Source of the DNA: Bacteroidota bacterium
GTDB taxonomy: Bacteria; Bacteroidota; Bacteroidia; Bacteroidales; Paludibacteraceae
Assembly (NCBI GenBank): GCA_017860295.1
Contig: JAFNAS010000006.1
Location: forward strand, 114,293 to 178,292
Length of the DNA: 64,000 nt
Reading direction: 5' to 3'
Positions within the stretch are counted from its first letter, which is position 1. Every line of letters begins with the position of its first letter. The translations under genes were made by a program, and so were the position numbers. Positions 49,601-56,701 of this stretch are shown here, in pieces. The notes beneath the pieces are model-generated. The model was given only the letters and a program-made list of their open reading frames with translations, had not been told where the DNA came from and ran no database searches.

Positions 49601-51304
49601 AATCTGTCCGCCGGAGACTACGTCTATACGATTACCGATGCCAACAATTGTCAGAAGACGAATACCGTTCACATTGCAGAAGCTCCTATCTTCACCATTG
49701 TTCCGGTGGTCAAAAACGTATCCTGTTATGGAGCTCATGATGGATCCATCAAACTCAATATTCTGGGAAATCCAATCTCTGTTATCTGGAGCGACGGCTC
49801 AACTTCTGGTAATGAGAGAAACAATATTGGACCCGGCAGTTACACCGTTACTATCAGCGACGGAACTCCATGTACCATTGTTCGCACTTTCGTCATTACA
49901 GAGCCCGAACTGCTCTCTGTATCCGGCATCGTAACGAACGCAATTGATTGCTCAAACGTCAACAGCGGAGCTATTACACAGACGGTAACAGGGGGTACAG
50001 AACCCTATTCGTATGTATGGTCAAACGGAGCAACTAGCAAAGACCTCACCGATATTCAGGCTGGTACCTATTCGGTAACAACAACAGATAAAAACGGATG
50101 TATCCAAACGACAACATACACGGTATTCCGTCCACAACCCATCTCTGTTGAAGTTACTACAAGTTACGATTATACTTGCAGTACTCAATACCTGCAGCAA
50201 ATAGTGAATGCCAAAGTTAGTGGAGGCATTCCTCCTTATCAGTATACATGGTCGAATGGGAAAAGCAATAGTTCCGTGATGCAGACAGACCAAAGCGGTT
50301 TGGTTATCCTCACGGTCACAGACAGTCGGGGATGTTCTGCAAACTACACTTTGAATAGCGATGTCCCCACGCTGGGTATCCGTTACCAACTGCTAAACTG
50401 CAACGATCGTCTATATCAGTTCAGTACTGTTGTGGTTGACGAAGCAACAGAAAATTATACCTACCGCTGGGATTTTGGAGATGGATATCTGTCGTCGGAT
50501 AAAAATGTTCAACATAAATACACAAAGGCTGGCACATACAAAATAAATTTAACTATTACCGGAAAATCTTGTACTACGGCCTACTCAAAAGCGATAACCG
50601 TAGAGGCACTTCCCACTCTATCAATATCACCCACAGAAGCAATATTCTGCGAAGGAGATTCCCTTACAGTTATTGCAAGTGGTGCCAACACTTATAAATG
50701 GAACAACGGTTCGACAGCCGATTATCTATTATTGAAACAAGATGGTAATTATAGCGTCATAGGAACTACAACGGCAGGATGTTACGACACTTTGACATTT
50801 ACTGCCTCCTACTATCCCATGTACAGCTATCCTATTTTAAGCGACAAAAACGAAGTTTCTCTTAAATATCCGACAGTTAGCCTATGGAGTGATGATCATC
50901 CAGCACTTTACTATTTATGGAATTTTGGAGATAATACTACGGCAGAGAACATCAATCAAACCCATACTTACAATATAAAAAAAGGAGGATACTACGACGT
51001 TGTACTGACTACTACTGACCTTAACGGTTGTAAATCTTCAAGTCAAAAGCGGATATGGATCACTAACGATACCGAATTAAACACATTCACTCCGAATGGA
51101 GATGGATTGAATGATGTTTTCTTAAAAGGGTGGCATGTAAAAATATATAACAGAAACGGCGTTCTGATTACAGATAGCACCGACGGATGGGATGGCACTT
51201 ATCATGGAAAACTGGTATCTCCCGACACCTATTTTTATGTAGTTTACTATATGTCCGAATCGGGCACAAAAACAAAAGAAGGCTATGTTACGCTTGTTAG
51301 ATAA
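43700..51304 (+). CDS. Giant Ig/PKD/SprB-repeat surface protein with type B T9SS sorting domain
   Basis: The protein has 2534 residues. After a signal peptide ending in CFLQAQ come a Big_2-like domain (about 130-200) and several PKD-like domains to about 880, e.g. YTWNFGDESTSTEANPSHRY. Then follow seven Ig-like repeats of 95-100 residues, starting near 889, 984, 1084, 1184, 1279, 1378 and 1473, each with QWY/QWF or RWY and a YY(Y/F)C/YYYA strand. SprB-type repeats start near 1671, 1754, 1834, 1922, 1997, 2071 and 2147 (motif CxGxxNGxI ... GGTPxYxYxW). Two more PKD domains lead to a gliding-motility C-terminal domain (about 2456-2534: FTPNGDGLNDVF, IYNRNG, GWDG, YVTLVR). It should be exported by SprA and anchored at the surface as an adhesin. 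It overlaps the PorP-like gene by 20 bases. Confidence 0.93.
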   Translation: MRFINNRFFLFTLVSTVLLWCNICFLQAQTLSATLSGSTKVCQNATSPNIIFKAFNGTAPYSFTYTFNGSSDQTIITSSSSDSAYISIPTGFITSFNYKLKSVTDATGSTQDISGQAVTVVINDPPSITGSTGICVGGNTIQLSVGTSVAASISPWISSNSDIATVDNSGTVKSVSIGSTTITYTDENGCSASQNITVNPIPNVDFSYPVSSCAGNEIAFLSSISGDSGSSYSYTWNFGDESTSTEANPSHRYYAPGESSASKDYIVSLTATNTTTSCYSSQAHTITVKCSLDPNLTSNIATLKTYNGVPTFIVCESSSTEIDFINSSTTTAHNQNYTIDWGDGTSSFSTNTAWTSTTHTYSVGLYTLKFSITGDTGCDATREYKVFVGSNPSISLGNPGNTQRCIDETLEFPISSISNNPPGTTYVVSYNDGSSDEYYDTSTLPSSISHKFLKTSCGTYSSVGSSIYENAFYVKVLAQNPCGPSESIVIPIYISTPAVAQYSLPSEQFCTNSSITLNNTSVDGTQASPVGCATSKVLWKITPSTGVTVVGTLGSDNGYPDNTTKWTKGSNDISLTFTQPGTYTITMTNAGTCNTSVYTKSICVTQPLDPEFTLNNNSVCINETVTTTNTTDISNSCSDPTYFWSVAYAADNCGTTPSYSFTNGTNATSQSPSFVFNTAGSYTLTLMTQNECGTQTLSKTVTVKQAPTATINSISNYCGTATISPSATINLCAPSSASIIYDWNLTGGNPASASTATPGTVSYNIPGNYAIALKVSNECGSTTDTTKFIVKPLPKVTNATETMQQITCSGIATTAVDLTSDLSGTTFTWIATAESGLSGYQSSGTGNSLPSQNIINSTNSQKKIVYSITPYLDGCSGNSVSYTFFIDPAPSITAHPISTALCKNGSTSPLTVAYTNGTGTPSYQWYKNNNYSTIGATSIDGETTSSYAPPTNTVGTTYYFCTITFSSTNCSLLTSNIAAVTIAEQPSIATHPTAEQALCVGGSIQAPLSITYLNGAGTPHYQWYSNDTNSNSGGTVIDGATNASYSPSAYTNASDYYYYATLSLDGNGCNSTNSNTAKVTVVEDPIIDSQPITTQTVCQNVTPTSLTVTASGGVPSAAFAYQWYQNSINSNISGTKIIGAQSASYEPPTSTAGTLYYYCIVTQPSGPGCSATSATSEVIVKLAPTFTTQPTSSDVCSNGSPYTLTVAYQDGVGEPTYQWYSNASNSNSGGTAITGAESASYTPSTAVTGTTYYYCTINLPSGGCSSITSATATVKVNNPPSISTQPVSDQSLCTGGSLPVSLSVDYTGGTGSPSYQWYSNTSNSNAGGNSITGATSSTYMPPAYTSVNDYYYYAVVTLSGNNCGNATSNPASVHVIADPQITSQSSASQSICQNSVPSDLFVNVSGGLGDFSYRWYRNTTNSNSGGTSIAAATQATYTPSTSTVGTMYYYCEITQTGVGCGVTSTPSAVVVTPAPSIDTQPASSTVCLGETPTLLHVTYQNGVGVPSYQWFSNSSNTVTGGTAITGASSDSYLPPHTAIGTTYYYCVLTFSSGGCSNSVSDIATVTINPVPFISDKTALIVSDDTFSVTPVNGGSEVVPTSTTYTWSTPVVTPAGAITGASAQTTGQTSISQTLTNTTTLPATVTYTVTPLAGSCTGNPFAVVVSINPSIKVTTTVTNCSCFGVTNGSIQALISGGVPFTTGEPQNIQWSGPNGFTATTATISDLAPGDYSLTVTDAGGFPFYHTYTITEPDDIVLSTSDTQNVTCNGIGNGTIDISVTGGTPDYSYTWTKDGAAFSTTQNIDHLTPGIYEVAVTDSHNCAFKRNSYTITEPAILTSSITGQTNVLCYGDATGALIVTATGGTPSEMATGVYDYQYAWTGPDGFVSSLQNIAGLKAGNYSLTVTDKNGCISTLPATITQNDDITVGVATTPITCYGLDNASITLTINGGTAPYQVNWSNLASGSALTNLSAGDYVYTITDANNCQKTNTVHIAEAPIFTIVPVVKNVSCYGAHDGSIKLNILGNPISVIWSDGSTSGNERNNIGPGSYTVTISDGTPCTIVRTFVITEPELLSVSGIVTNAIDCSNVNSGAITQTVTGGTEPYSYVWSNGATSKDLTDIQAGTYSVTTTDKNGCIQTTTYTVFRPQPISVEVTTSYDYTCSTQYLQQIVNAKVSGGIPPYQYTWSNGKSNSSVMQTDQSGLVILTVTDSRGCSANYTLNSDVPTLGIRYQLLNCNDRLYQFSTVVVDEATENYTYRWDFGDGYLSSDKNVQHKYTKAGTYKINLTITGKSCTTAYSKAITVEALPTLSISPTEAIFCEGDSLTVIASGANTYKWNNGSTADYLLLKQDGNYSVIGTTTAGCYDTLTFTASYYPMYSYPILSDKNEVSLKYPTVSLWSDDHPALYYLWNFGDNTTAENINQTHTYNIKKGGYYDVVLTTTDLNGCKSSSQKRIWITNDTELNTFTPNGDGLNDVFLKGWHVKIYNRNGVLITDSTDGWDGTYHGKLVSPDTYFYVVYYMSESGTKTKEGYVTLVR

Positions 51305-52217
51305 AATAAAAAAGAGGTATATCCTTTTTTCTCTCATTATCATTGGAATATCCACACCGGGACATTCTCAATCGAACGTCCGGTTAAATAATTTCTGGGA
51401 CAACCTTTATTCTATCAATCCGGCTTATATTAACAATAAGTATCTCGGTTCGATTGACATGGCAACTCGCCGGCAATGGATCGGTTTTCCGGGAGCCCCC
51501 ACCACTTATCTGGTTACGGGAACGCTTGTCCTCGATAAACTGAATACTCAGTTCGGGGTAAAGGCTTATACTGATGTGATCGGATATACACACACTTCAT
51601 CGGCCTCTCTTTCGTATGCTTATGCTGTAAATCTCACTGAAGACTGGCGTTTACATTTAGGCGTTGCTGCTTCGTTTCAAAGTCTTTGGTATGATATGGA
51701 TAAAATCAAGGTAGACATTTTGTCCGATCCTACACTCTACGAAAAGTTGGTTCGAAGCAATCACTACAACGCCGATTTGGGTGCCGAAATCGCGAGTCGG
51801 TCGCTGAGAATCGGTATCTCGGGACAAAATATCTTCTCCATATTCCGAAACAATAATCAGGATATTGCCAACTCTGATTTCATTTACGCCACCTACCGTA
51901 ATTTCTCGGAAGATAGCCAGATCGACCTCGGTGGAGGCATCTACGGAATAAAAAATATGAAGCTTTATCAGATGGGATTAAACGGTACTGCTTATTTCAA
52001 AAGCGCCAACATGGAGGATTTGTTTCAGATTGGCGTATTTTACCGCACACCCAACGAAATGGGAGCTATTGCCGGGTTGAACATCAACAAATCGCTCTAT
52101 TTATCGTACAGCTACGATTTCAATGTGAGTGGCATTAGCCGCAGTTCGTCGGGATCGCATGAACTGATGCTTATCATGCATCTCAATAAACGCGACGAGT
52201 GCCACACGTGTTATTAA
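51285..52217 (+). CDS. PorP/SprF-family type IX secretion membrane protein
   Basis: This 310-residue protein starts inside the last codons of the giant cargo gene (20-base overlap), so the two are translationally coupled. A signal peptide ends near GHSQ. The motif FWDNLYSINPAYINNKYLGS (about 36-55) is typical of PorP/SprF proteins, followed by RRQWIGFPGAPTTY and a beta-barrel of alternating strands to the C-terminus. SprF-like proteins help export or anchor a specific type B cargo, in SprB of Flavobacterium, and here the partner is surely the preceding gene. It ends with CHTCY, a cysteine pair of unknown meaning. Confidence 0.92.
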   Translation: MLRLLDKIKKRYILFSLIIIGISTPGHSQSNVRLNNFWDNLYSINPAYINNKYLGSIDMATRRQWIGFPGAPTTYLVTGTLVLDKLNTQFGVKAYTDVIGYTHTSSASLSYAYAVNLTEDWRLHLGVAASFQSLWYDMDKIKVDILSDPTLYEKLVRSNHYNADLGAEIASRSLRIGISGQNIFSIFRNNNQDIANSDFIYATYRNFSEDSQIDLGGGIYGIKNMKLYQMGLNGTAYFKSANMEDLFQIGVFYRTPNEMGAIAGLNINKSLYLSYSYDFNVSGISRSSSGSHELMLIMHLNKRDECHTCY

Positions 52218-52410
52218 AGCCGCACCGATCAATAAAATTTGAAAGTACAGAAGTCGGCGAAGTCAGAAGAAGTTCAAACTTCAATATCGCAAGTCTTTGA
52301 TTTTTTGACCGGTTTCAACTATTTCCACTGTCAATTTTTCGTTTTCTCACATTCCGGCTTTCGTAGATTATCCGCACCAAAACAGTACAAGTCGAAACCG
52401 TTAACGAATT

Positions 52411-53502
52411 TTACAATGCAGACACGTCTCCGTTCTCGACCAAAAAATAGTTTACTTCGCACCCAGATTCATTCAACAAATGATCGATATGTTCCCGGTT
52501 CGTGTCAGTAATAAAGATCTGTCCGAAAGCATCGCCCGACACCAGGGAGATGATTCTGGCAACCCTTTGGGCATCCAGTTTATCGAAAATATCGTCGAGC
52601 AGAAGCAATGGGGTTAAATTGGAGGCTCGTTTCAAAAAATCGAACTGAGCAAACTTAAGCGAAACCAGAAACGATTTATTCTGGCCCTGAGATCCCACCC
52701 GCTTGATGGGATAATCACTCAGCAACATCTCCAGATCGTCTTTATGGATGCCTACGGTAGTAAAGCCGATGATACGGTCACGCTCGCGCGAGCGTTGTAA
52801 CGCTTCCCGAAAATCTCGGTCGTCCAACTGCGACTGGTATGCAATACTGACCGTTTCGTTTCCGGATGTAATATACTGAAACCGCGACTGGAAAATAGGA
52901 ATAAACTCCTCTATGAAGGAACGACGGGTTTCATAGACAAAACTTCCGGCTTCGGCCAATTGATCTTCCCAAATATCGTATACCAGTTCATCATGCGAAT
53001 CACCTTTCAACAATGTGTTACGTTGCATCAAAGCCTTATTGTAACGTATCAGTTCATTCAAATATCGTTTGTTATACTGAGAAATAACACTATCGATAAA
53101 CTTACGACGCTCGTCACTCCCTTCGCGAATCAGAGCACTATCGGCCGGAGAAATAATCACCAACGGTAAAAATCCGATATGATCGGAGAGTCGTTCATAC
53201 TCTTTTTTGTTGAGTTTAAATTGCTTCTTTTGCTTTCGCTTCAAACCGCAATACACAGCTTCTTCACTATTTCCTCTCTGATAAGTGCCCTGCAAAACAA
53301 AGAAATCGGCATCATGCTTTACATTTTGCATATCGATGGGATTGGTAAAACTCTTGCAAAACGAAAGATAATAGATCGCATCGAGCAGATTGGTCTTTCC
53401 CATTCCATTATTGCCGATAAAACAATTGATCTTGGATGAGAACGACAAATCGGACTGTTCTACATTCTTATAATTTAGGATGGAAAGATGCGTCAACTGC
53501 AT
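52411..53502 (-). CDS. recF: DNA replication and repair protein RecF
   Basis: This SMC-like ATPase helps load RecA at gaps. From the ATG at 53502 (MQLTHLSILNYKNVEQ) it has 363 residues. The Walker A motif is GNNGMGKTNLLDAIYYLS (about 34-51), the signature region is GSQGQNKSFLVSLKFAQ, and the Walker B is LLLLDDIFDKLDAQRV. The frame extends to 53526, but that part is not family-like. It has its own -7 element (TAATTTTG on the minus strand, 53540-53547). Confidence 0.95.
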   Translation of the reverse strand: MQLTHLSILNYKNVEQSDLSFSSKINCFIGNNGMGKTNLLDAIYYLSFCKSFTNPIDMQNVKHDADFFVLQGTYQRGNSEEAVYCGLKRKQKKQFKLNKKEYERLSDHIGFLPLVIISPADSALIREGSDERRKFIDSVISQYNKRYLNELIRYNKALMQRNTLLKGDSHDELVYDIWEDQLAEAGSFVYETRRSFIEEFIPIFQSRFQYITSGNETVSIAYQSQLDDRDFREALQRSRERDRIIGFTTVGIHKDDLEMLLSDYPIKRVGSQGQNKSFLVSLKFAQFDFLKRASNLTPLLLLDDIFDKLDAQRVARIISLVSGDAFGQIFITDTNREHIDHLLNESGCEVNYFLVENGDVSAL

Positions 53503-53539
53503 ATAATAGAGCTTATTTTGTACCAATTCTTTTGTTTTC

Positions 53540-53547
53540 CAAAATTA
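53540..53547 (-). promoter_or_regulatory. Candidate -7 element for recF
   Basis: The minus strand reads TAATTTTG, matching TAnnTTTG, about 38 bases before the recF ATG. It lies after the terminator at 53622-53655, so recF need not depend on the riboswitch unit upstream. Confidence 0.4.
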
Positions 53548-53621
53548 CACATTTTTATTGAGTCGGGGAATACACCAGCGAGGATACTCACTAACCAAAA
53601 CGGAACAGAAATTACCTTCTA

Positions 53622-53655
53622 AAACAAAGGAAGGATGCCGGTTAAGCATCCTTCC
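53622..53655 (-). terminator. Terminator of the riboswitch transcription unit
   Basis: GGAAGGATGC (53629-53638) and GCATCCTTCC (53646-53655) form a perfect 10-bp stem with a 7-base loop. On the minus strand TTTGTTTT follows. It lies about 290 bases beyond the riboswitch and before recF. Confidence 0.85.
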
Positions 53656-53941
53656 TCTGTTACACCAGATTATCTCCGGTGGATAAGTATTTGTTTCACA
53701 ACAAACAACCTATCAACACTAAACAAAATATCTTATCAGATCGCATCAAAACAAGAGACAATCTGTCACATCTGCTTCGTTAAATAAAGAAGAAGCTCAC
53801 GCAACAATCATTCGAAAAAATAAAATGATAAAAAAGGACAAAGTAGGAAATGACAGCACTAGCAATCATCTCTGTGTACCGGGGAGTCTCTTTTCTTGTT
53901 GGTTTGCAAGCTTTTTCCTCGAAAGCCTAAACAATTGATAT

Positions 53942-54170
53942 GCATGGCAGGTCTCCTGACTTATCCCCGTTTCGGACAGCCTTCCCGTTTTAAGTAGTGA
54001 GTAGCGAGTAGTGAGTGAGTATTCACTGAGTACTGTTTACTGCTTACCGGAAACAGTGGCTAAAGTAGCGCCAAAACGTTGCATAGGATTTACAGTAGCG
54101 GGTCTGTTCAGGATTTTCACCTGATTCCCTTTTCATCTCCAGCTGCGAACACAGCATAGAGAACCAATGC
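53942..54170 (-). ncRNA. Cobalamin riboswitch
   Basis: On the minus strand the conserved core is clear in order: AAAAGGGAA, CAGGTGAAAATCCTG, ACAGACCCGCTACTGTAA, GCCACTG, CGGGAAGG, GTCCGAAACGGGGATAAG and the closing GTCAGGAGACCTGCC. The outer stem P1 can be drawn as GCATTGG (54164-54170) with CCATGC (53942-53947) with one bulged base. One peripheral arm is expanded by an AGTAGT-type repeat (53991-54046). The ligand should be a B12 form. No B12 transport or synthesis gene follows; the next 290 bases hold no known gene and end in a terminator. Confidence 0.93.
53991..54046. repeat. AGTAGT-type repeat inside a riboswitch arm
   Basis: TAAGTAGTGAGTAGCGAGTA and following GTGAGTGAGTATTCACTGAG lie between the conserved GCCACTG and GGGAAGG segments. 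The stretch is imperfectly self-complementary. The same repeat family is seen at three other sites in the window. Confidence 0.65.
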
Positions 54171-54175
54171 GAAGA

Positions 54176-54206
54176 CAAAGGTAGTGCTATTTTTTATTCG
54201 GACAAT
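54176..54206 (-). promoter_or_regulatory. Promoter of the cobalamin riboswitch
   Basis: The minus strand has TACCTTTG (54176-54183), a full TAnnTTTG match, and ATTG (54203-54206) with a 19-base gap. The start would fall at about 54170, the first base of the P1 stem. Confidence 0.6.
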
Positions 54207-54288
54207 GAACAGCCGAAAGATTATTGGCAAATAGCAGCCAACAATCTATTTAAAATATTGTTTTATAGCGGCATGAAACAAGAAAAGA

Positions 54289-55119
54289 TCAGTTTGTTTT
54301 CTGTAGACTGTTAACTGTAGACTGCGAACTGTTAATCGCCTGCACCACTAATCCGGCCAGCATAAAGCCGAAAATAGCAGTGATATGCGCTGTCGTACCG
54401 TTAATCTGCGCTTTCAGGCTGCACCATTCGTGATTCACCAAATCGGGATCGCCGGGTCCGATTTCGGCTTTCGGGCAAAGGCATTTCTCGGTTCCGCACG
54501 AGGCTTTTTTACCCCGGTTTTGAAGCAGTTCATCGCTATACACACACAGGAATTTTTTAGCCGGCAGTTCGCCTTTTCGAATCTTCCGGCGCAAAGCGGC
54601 ACCCAATGGACATCCCTGCACTTTCCAGAATTCGGCCACCTTGATGCGGGTAGGATCTAATTTGAGGGAGGCTCCCATCGAAGAAAAAAGAACCGTATCG
54701 GTGCGGGTTACCGTACGAATCAGATGTGCTTTACTCTCCAGACTGTCGATCGCATCAATCACAAAATGATACGAAGGCAAGTCGAACGAATCGGATGTCT
54801 CGGCATTGTAAATACGCTGAATCGCCGTTATTTCGGCGGTGGGATTAATCTCAAGCAACCGTTTTTTCAACACTTCGGTTTTCACCTCTCCCACCGTTTG
54901 GGTGGTGGCGTGCAATTGTCGGTTGATATTGGTCACGCATACGCGGTCGGAATCGACAATAGTCAGATGCCGGATGCCGGTTCGCACCAAGCTCTCGGCA
55001 CACCAACTTCCCACTCCGCCTATTCCAAAGATAATCACACGTGCATTGGCCATACGCGCCATCACATCGTCACCCAGCAACAGTTCCGTACGCTGAAACA
55101 ATCCTTTTTCTATCCCCAT
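54289..55119 (-). CDS. tcdA: tRNA threonylcarbamoyladenosine dehydratase
   Basis: This ThiF/E1-like enzyme cyclises t6A to ct6A in tRNAs using ATP. The start at 55119 (MGIEKGLFQRTELLLGDDVM) gives 276 residues. It has the nucleotide fold VIIFGIGGVGSWCAESLVRTG, the conserved VTNINRQLHATTQTVGEVK, VIDAIDSLESKAHLI and the cysteine site CGTEKCLCPKAEIGPGDPDL. The last 15 residues (INSSQSTVNSLQKTN) are coded by an AGTAGT/ACTGTAG-type repeat (54300-54335). The upstream frame to 55194 is not needed. A -7 match lies at 55167-55174. Confidence 0.94.
   Translation of the reverse strand: MGIEKGLFQRTELLLGDDVMARMANARVIIFGIGGVGSWCAESLVRTGIRHLTIVDSDRVCVTNINRQLHATTQTVGEVKTEVLKKRLLEINPTAEITAIQRIYNAETSDSFDLPSYHFVIDAIDSLESKAHLIRTVTRTDTVLFSSMGASLKLDPTRIKVAEFWKVQGCPLGAALRRKIRKGELPAKKFLCVYSDELLQNRGKKASCGTEKCLCPKAEIGPGDPDLVNHEWCSLKAQINGTTAHITAIFGFMLAGLVVQAINSSQSTVNSLQKTN
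54300..54335. repeat. ACTGTAGACTG-type repeat at the end of tcdA
   Basis: TCTGTAGACTGTTAACTGTA followed by GACTGCGAACTGTTAA is a run of short similar units. It overlaps the last codons and stop of tcdA and is related to the other AGTAGT-type stretches. Confidence 0.55.
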
Positions 55120-55274
55120 CTTTTTTCTTACTATTAATCGATCCGGATCTCCGTCCGAACGGGGTGCAAAATTACACAAAAAAACAGTTGCCACATACTC
55201 CTCATCAGCATAATATTACCTTTCACCGACCATTGTAGCAAGTCTGCTTCATACATTTCCGGCAAAATATTTTT

Positions 55275-55282
55275 TATCTTTG
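55275..55282 (+). promoter_or_regulatory. Candidate -7 promoter element for the DUF4197 gene
   Basis: TATCTTTG matches TAnnTTTG and lies 60 bases before the ATG at 55342. The -33 region is weak. Confidence 0.4.
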
Positions 55283-55341
55283 TATGCAGAAAACGAGATT
55301 TCTAAAGAAGAATCGACACCCACCCCTTAATTCACAAAAAA

Positions 55342-56175
55342 ATGAAAACAGCTCACAACCGCATTGCTTTTACAACGCTCTGCCTCTTTATCGCCGGTAT
55401 GCCTTTCTGCCTATCGGAAGCAATAAATAAAATCATAAAAAAAAGTACCGTTGCACAAACTGCCGCAAAAGCACAAGTGGCAACAAGAGCAACAACTACC
55501 ACTACAACACCAACCGTATCGAACAGTGCAGCAGCTTCCGGTTTGAAAGAGGCACTTGTGGTCGGAGTTACCAATGCAGTCCTTTCGCTCAATAAAGAGA
55601 ACGGATACTTTGGCAATGAAGCCTTGAAGATATTGCTTCCAAAAGAAGCGGCTCCGATAGTAAACAACATTAAAATGGTACCCGGAGGCCAAAACATGCT
55701 CAATGATGTAGTAATACGCCTCAACCGGGCTGCCGAAGATGCTGCCGGTGACGCAAAGCCTATTTTTGTCAACGCTATCACCTCCATGAGCATTGCCGAT
55801 GCCTCCTCCATTTTATTGGGAAGCGACAAGACCGGCGCCACCAACTACCTCAAGAAAAATACCTACAGCCAACTTACAACTGCGTATAAACCGAAGGTAG
55901 AAGCTTCACTCAACAAAGACCTGGTCGGAAACATGTCGACTACCGAATCGTGGGCCAGACTCACCAAAGCCTACAATAAAGTTGCACACTCGTTTGTTGG
56001 AACCACGGCCGGTCTCACCACCGTAAACACCGACCTGAGCGGTTATGTTACCGAGCAAGCGCTAAACGGACTGTTTTTAACCGTAGGTAATGAAGAGAAG
56101 AAGATACGCGAAAATCCCACTGCCCGTGTAAGCAGCGTATTGCAAAGTGTCTTCGGCGTGTTGGATAAGAAATAG
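55342..56175 (+). CDS. DUF4197 domain-containing exported protein
   Basis: This 277-residue protein has a hydrophobic, signal-like N-terminus (ITTLCLF-type, residues 8-25), then a low-complexity stretch of alanine, threonine and lysine (about 30-65). The DUF4197 domain spans about 68-270, with GLKEALVVGVTNAVLSLNKE, GYFGNEALKILLP, AAEDAAGDAKPIF and VTEQALNGLFLTVGNEEKKI. The function of DUF4197 is unknown. It is convergent with yjbQ, with 1 base between stops. Confidence 0.88.
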   Translation: MKTAHNRIAFTTLCLFIAGMPFCLSEAINKIIKKSTVAQTAAKAQVATRATTTTTTPTVSNSAAASGLKEALVVGVTNAVLSLNKENGYFGNEALKILLPKEAAPIVNNIKMVPGGQNMLNDVVIRLNRAAEDAAGDAKPIFVNAITSMSIADASSILLGSDKTGATNYLKKNTYSQLTTAYKPKVEASLNKDLVGNMSTTESWARLTKAYNKVAHSFVGTTAGLTTVNTDLSGYVTEQALNGLFLTVGNEEKKIRENPTARVSSVLQSVFGVLDKK

Positions 56176-56176
56176 A

Positions 56177-56587
56177 TCAGCTCAGCACCGTTGCCACAAT
56201 GCGTCGTGAACCTCCATGGTTGCGGAATTCGCAGAGATAGATTCCTTGCCAGGTTCCCATGTTGAGCCGGTGACGGGTAATGGGAATAGTTAGCCCTACT
56301 CCGCAAATCGACGATTTGGCATGAGCCGGCATATCGTCGTCGCCTTCGAGTGTATGATCGTAATAGGGTTCCCGCTCCTTCACCAACCGGTCGAAGATGC
56401 GTCCCATATCCGTCTGCACATCGGGATCGGCATTTTCGTTGATGGTCAGCGCCGCCGACGTATGCCGGATAAACAGATGCAGCAATCCGCTTTCGGGCAG
56501 CGACGGCAGATTGCGTACAATTTCATCCGTCACCAGATGAAAACCACGGGATTTGGGACGCAAGGAGAATTCAGTTTGAGAAACCAT
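56177..56587 (-). CDS. yjbQ: YjbQ family protein (UPF0047)
   Basis: This 136-residue single-domain protein from the ATG at 56587 (MVSQTEFSLRPKSRGFHLVT) has the family histidine motifs HTSAALTINENADPDVQTDM and DDDMPAHAKSSICG, and the C-terminal TWQGIYLCEFRNHGGSRRI. Some members have weak thiamine-phosphate synthase activity; the true role is unclear. It is convergent with the DUF4197 gene. Confidence 0.92.
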   Translation of the reverse strand: MVSQTEFSLRPKSRGFHLVTDEIVRNLPSLPESGLLHLFIRHTSAALTINENADPDVQTDMGRIFDRLVKEREPYYDHTLEGDDDMPAHAKSSICGVGLTIPITRHRLNMGTWQGIYLCEFRNHGGSRRIVATVLS

Positions 56588-56701
56588 AAGTAGAATAGTT
56601 TTTTCTGACCACAAAAATAGATAAAAACATCCATCAACAATAGGGTAAAACCTGATACAACAGGAATTATCATTAAGAAATTAAGAATCTATAAGCCGGT
56701 C

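Noticed and set aside
53859..53945. 28-codon frame starting in the riboswitch P1 stem, as a gene
   Set aside because: The start codon lies inside the conserved stem and there is no ribosome site; mentioned only as a possibility in the riboswitch finding.
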